A stretch of 32,334 nucleotides of DNA from DASZGL01 sp035938875 (GTDB lineage Bacteria > Chloroflexota > Dormibacteria > Aeolococcales > Aeolococcaceae), in the NCBI GenBank assembly GCA_035938875.1, contig DASZGL010000127.1, forward strand, positions 1-32,334, written 5' to 3'. The notes under the pieces were generated by a model, which worked only from the letters and a program-made list of their open reading frames with translations, was not told the DNA's origin and did not search any database. Below, in pieces: positions 31,196-32,334 of this stretch. The translations under genes and the position numbers were made by a program. The stretch's first letter is position 1, and each line of letters opens with the position of its first letter.

Positions 31196-31585
31196 GTGGG
31201 CGGGCTCAACGAGCTGCTCGGCCTGGTCATCGACGACGCCTCACCCCAGCGAGTGCGCGCGCATCTGATCGTCTCCGACATCCACCTGCAGCCCATGGGC
31301 CTGGTTCACGGCGGCGTCTACGCGGCGATCGCCGAGTCACTGGCCAGCCTCGGCGCGTTCATCAACGCGCACGAGAAGGACGGTGATGTCGGCGTCGTCG
31401 GACTCGAAAACCACACCACGTTTCTGCGCGCCGCTCGCGTGGGCACGCGCGTCGACGCTGAGGCCGCACCGCGACACGCAGGACGGCGCACGCAATCGTG
31501 GACGGTGACCATGCGCGACGGCGAGGGCCGCGAGCTGGCGATGAGCACCGTGCGGCTCATCGTGGTGCGCGAGAACACGGTGTAG
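31196..31585 (+). CDS. PaaI/MenI-type hot-dog thioesterase
   Basis: The 129-residue protein carries LQPMGLVHGGVYAAIAESLAS, with His38-Gly-Gly and Glu47, the active-site layout of 4-hydroxybenzoyl-CoA/1,4-dihydroxy-2-naphthoyl-CoA thioesterases, and later VVGLENHTTFLRAARVG. It cleaves an aryl- or acyl-CoA. The GTG at 31196 gives a normal length; a CTG at 31169 overlapping the CHAP stop (CTGA) would add nine residues. Cotranscribed with the CHAP gene, though the functions seem unrelated. Confidence 0.88.
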   Translation: MGGLNELLGLVIDDASPQRVRAHLIVSDIHLQPMGLVHGGVYAAIAESLASLGAFINAHEKDGDVGVVGLENHTTFLRAARVGTRVDAEAAPRHAGRRTQSWTVTMRDGEGRELAMSTVRLIVVRENTV

Positions 31586-31604
31586 CCGTCACCGCGAGGC
31601 GCTG

Positions 31605-31610
31605 TACGCT
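31605..31610 (+). promoter_or_regulatory. -10-like box of the DtxR-family gene
   Basis: TACGCT, preceded by TG, ends six bases before the ATG at 31617. A leaderless transcript is likely; no Shine-Dalgarno is present. Confidence 0.45.
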
Positions 31611-31616
31611 CTCGCC

Positions 31617-32276
31617 ATGGCCATCGCTCACTCCTCGACGGTCGAGGACTACATCATCGCCATCTACCGGATGTGGGCGAACGGTGAGCCGGTTCTCGGC
31701 GCGAGGCTGGCCGAGCACCTGGGGGTCGCCCCGGCCACGGTCACCGAGATGGTCGCCCGGCTGCGCAACCAAGGCCTGCTGACCGCGGGGCGCGCCATCG
31801 AGCTCAGTCCATCGGGCCTGCGCCTGGCGCGCGCCCTGGCCAGCCGGCACCGCCTCGCCGAGCGGTTCCTCGTCGACGTGCTCGGCTTCGCCTGGGACGA
31901 GGTCCACGAGGAGGCGCACCGCCTCGAGCACGCCATGAGCCCGCGCGTGACCGAGCGCCTCGCCGCCCTGCTCGGCCACCCGGCGACATGCCCGCACGGC
32001 CACCCCATCATGGAGGAGGGCAACGCCGAGCCCGAGCTCCACCTCCAGCCACTGACATCGCTCAGCCCCGGATCCACCGGCACCGTCCGCCGCATCGCCC
32101 ACGAAGAGGCTGAGCTGCTCAGCCTGCTCACATCGCTCGGCATCGGGATCGCCACTGAGGTCCGCGTCACCACCAGGGCCGCCTCAAGTGCCGCGCTCGG
32201 CATCGAGGTCAGCGGGACGCCTCAGCAGATCCCGGTCGACACCGCTGCCGCAGTACTGGTCGAACCGTCTTCGTAG
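31617..32276 (+). CDS. DtxR/MntR-family metal-dependent regulator
   Basis: The 219-residue protein has a winged-helix DNA-binding domain (about 8-65, with LAEHLGVAPATVTEMVARLRNQGLL), a metal-binding and dimerisation domain and a C-terminal SH3-like FeoA domain (about 145-217). Likely metal ligands are His78, Glu82 and His97 for the ancillary site; Asp11, His101, Glu104 and His105 for the primary site. DtxR and IdeR have Met and Cys where Asp11 and His101 stand; MntR has Asp and Glu. It thus mixes iron- and manganese-type features and the metal is open. IdeR-like HPATCPHGHPI is present. No regulated metal gene is in the window. Confidence 0.92.
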   Translation: MAIAHSSTVEDYIIAIYRMWANGEPVLGARLAEHLGVAPATVTEMVARLRNQGLLTAGRAIELSPSGLRLARALASRHRLAERFLVDVLGFAWDEVHEEAHRLEHAMSPRVTERLAALLGHPATCPHGHPIMEEGNAEPELHLQPLTSLSPGSTGTVRRIAHEEAELLSLLTSLGIGIATEVRVTTRAASSAALGIEVSGTPQQIPVDTAAAVLVEPSS

Positions 32277-32314
32277 GCCGGGGAGGAGGGGCGTCGTCGT
32301 AGGGGGCTCTCGCA

Positions 32315-32334
32315 GGCCGAGTGGTCCCTCGGCC
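32315..32334 (+). terminator. Hairpin at the right edge, probable terminator of the DtxR-family gene
   Basis: GGCCGA, an 8-base loop and TCGGCC form a perfect 6-bp stem ending at the last base of the window. Whether a T-run follows cannot be seen. Confidence 0.5.

Noticed and set aside
1..32334. tRNA, rRNA, insertion sequence, integrase, toxin-antitoxin or known defence genes
   Set aside because: None was recognised on either strand. The genes are intact, codon use appears even, and nothing suggests a recent island.

Overview
The window is about 32 kb of very GC-rich, densely packed bacterial chromosome. I see no tRNA, rRNA, insertion sequence, phage gene or CRISPR array. GTG starts, 1-4 base gene overlaps and apparently leaderless promoters are frequent. 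An F420-type luciferase-like oxidoreductase, an IdeR/MntR-type regulator, a split HadA/HadB-like hydratase pair, a K+-independent-type proton pyrophosphatase and PxTG-type surface proteins fit a high-GC Terrabacteria lineage (Actinomycetota, or a Dormibacterota/Chloroflexota-like group). No marker gene here fixes the phylum.

Layout. (1) 1-2280, minus: a TPP riboswitch, then a CytX-like HMP/nucleobase permease coupled to thiD, which runs off the left edge. (2) 2376-5933: a small two-TM protein, a membrane-anchored PQQ-type beta-propeller protein, and a divergent HD-domain phosphohydrolase. (3) 5954-9058, minus: mrp, an MFS exporter and a LOG-like protein that lacks a normal start codon; glcD diverges from mrp. 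(4) 10583-12843, minus: two paralogous secreted Ig-like proteins with Thr/Pro stalks and C-terminal anchors, sharing a conserved upstream block. (5) 12844-17412, minus: hppA, a four-TM protein, a coiled-coil protein and both subunits of a 3-oxoacid CoA-transferase, probably one operon. (6) 17433-18434: a CinA-like domain protein and a cold-shock protein. (7) 18656-24503, minus: an acyl-CoA/beta-oxidation-like cluster (HadA-like, HadB-like, acyl-CoA dehydrogenase, lipoprotein, SDR, enoyl-CoA hydratase, degenerate glycosidase) behind a near-consensus sigma70-type promoter flanked by three related palindromes. (8) 24592-28387, minus: five overlapping genes (PIG-L deacetylase, asparaginase II, lipoprotein, MobA-like, F420-type LLM oxidoreductase). 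(9) 28437-32334: a zinc-ribbon protein, an AI-2E-type permease, a LysM-CHAP wall hydrolase with a PaaI thioesterase, and a DtxR-family regulator.

Themes. Most genes that begin a transcript have a -10-like hexamer 6-9 bases before the start codon, while genes inside operons use Shine-Dalgarno sites or stop/start overlaps. The items most worth a second look are the paired surface proteins with their shared promoter block, the three-palindrome control region of the acyl-CoA cluster, the glycosidase-like protein that has lost both catalytic glutamates, the ATA start of the LOG-like gene, and the unusual metal site of the DtxR-family regulator. I did not find an obviously new defence or mobile system.
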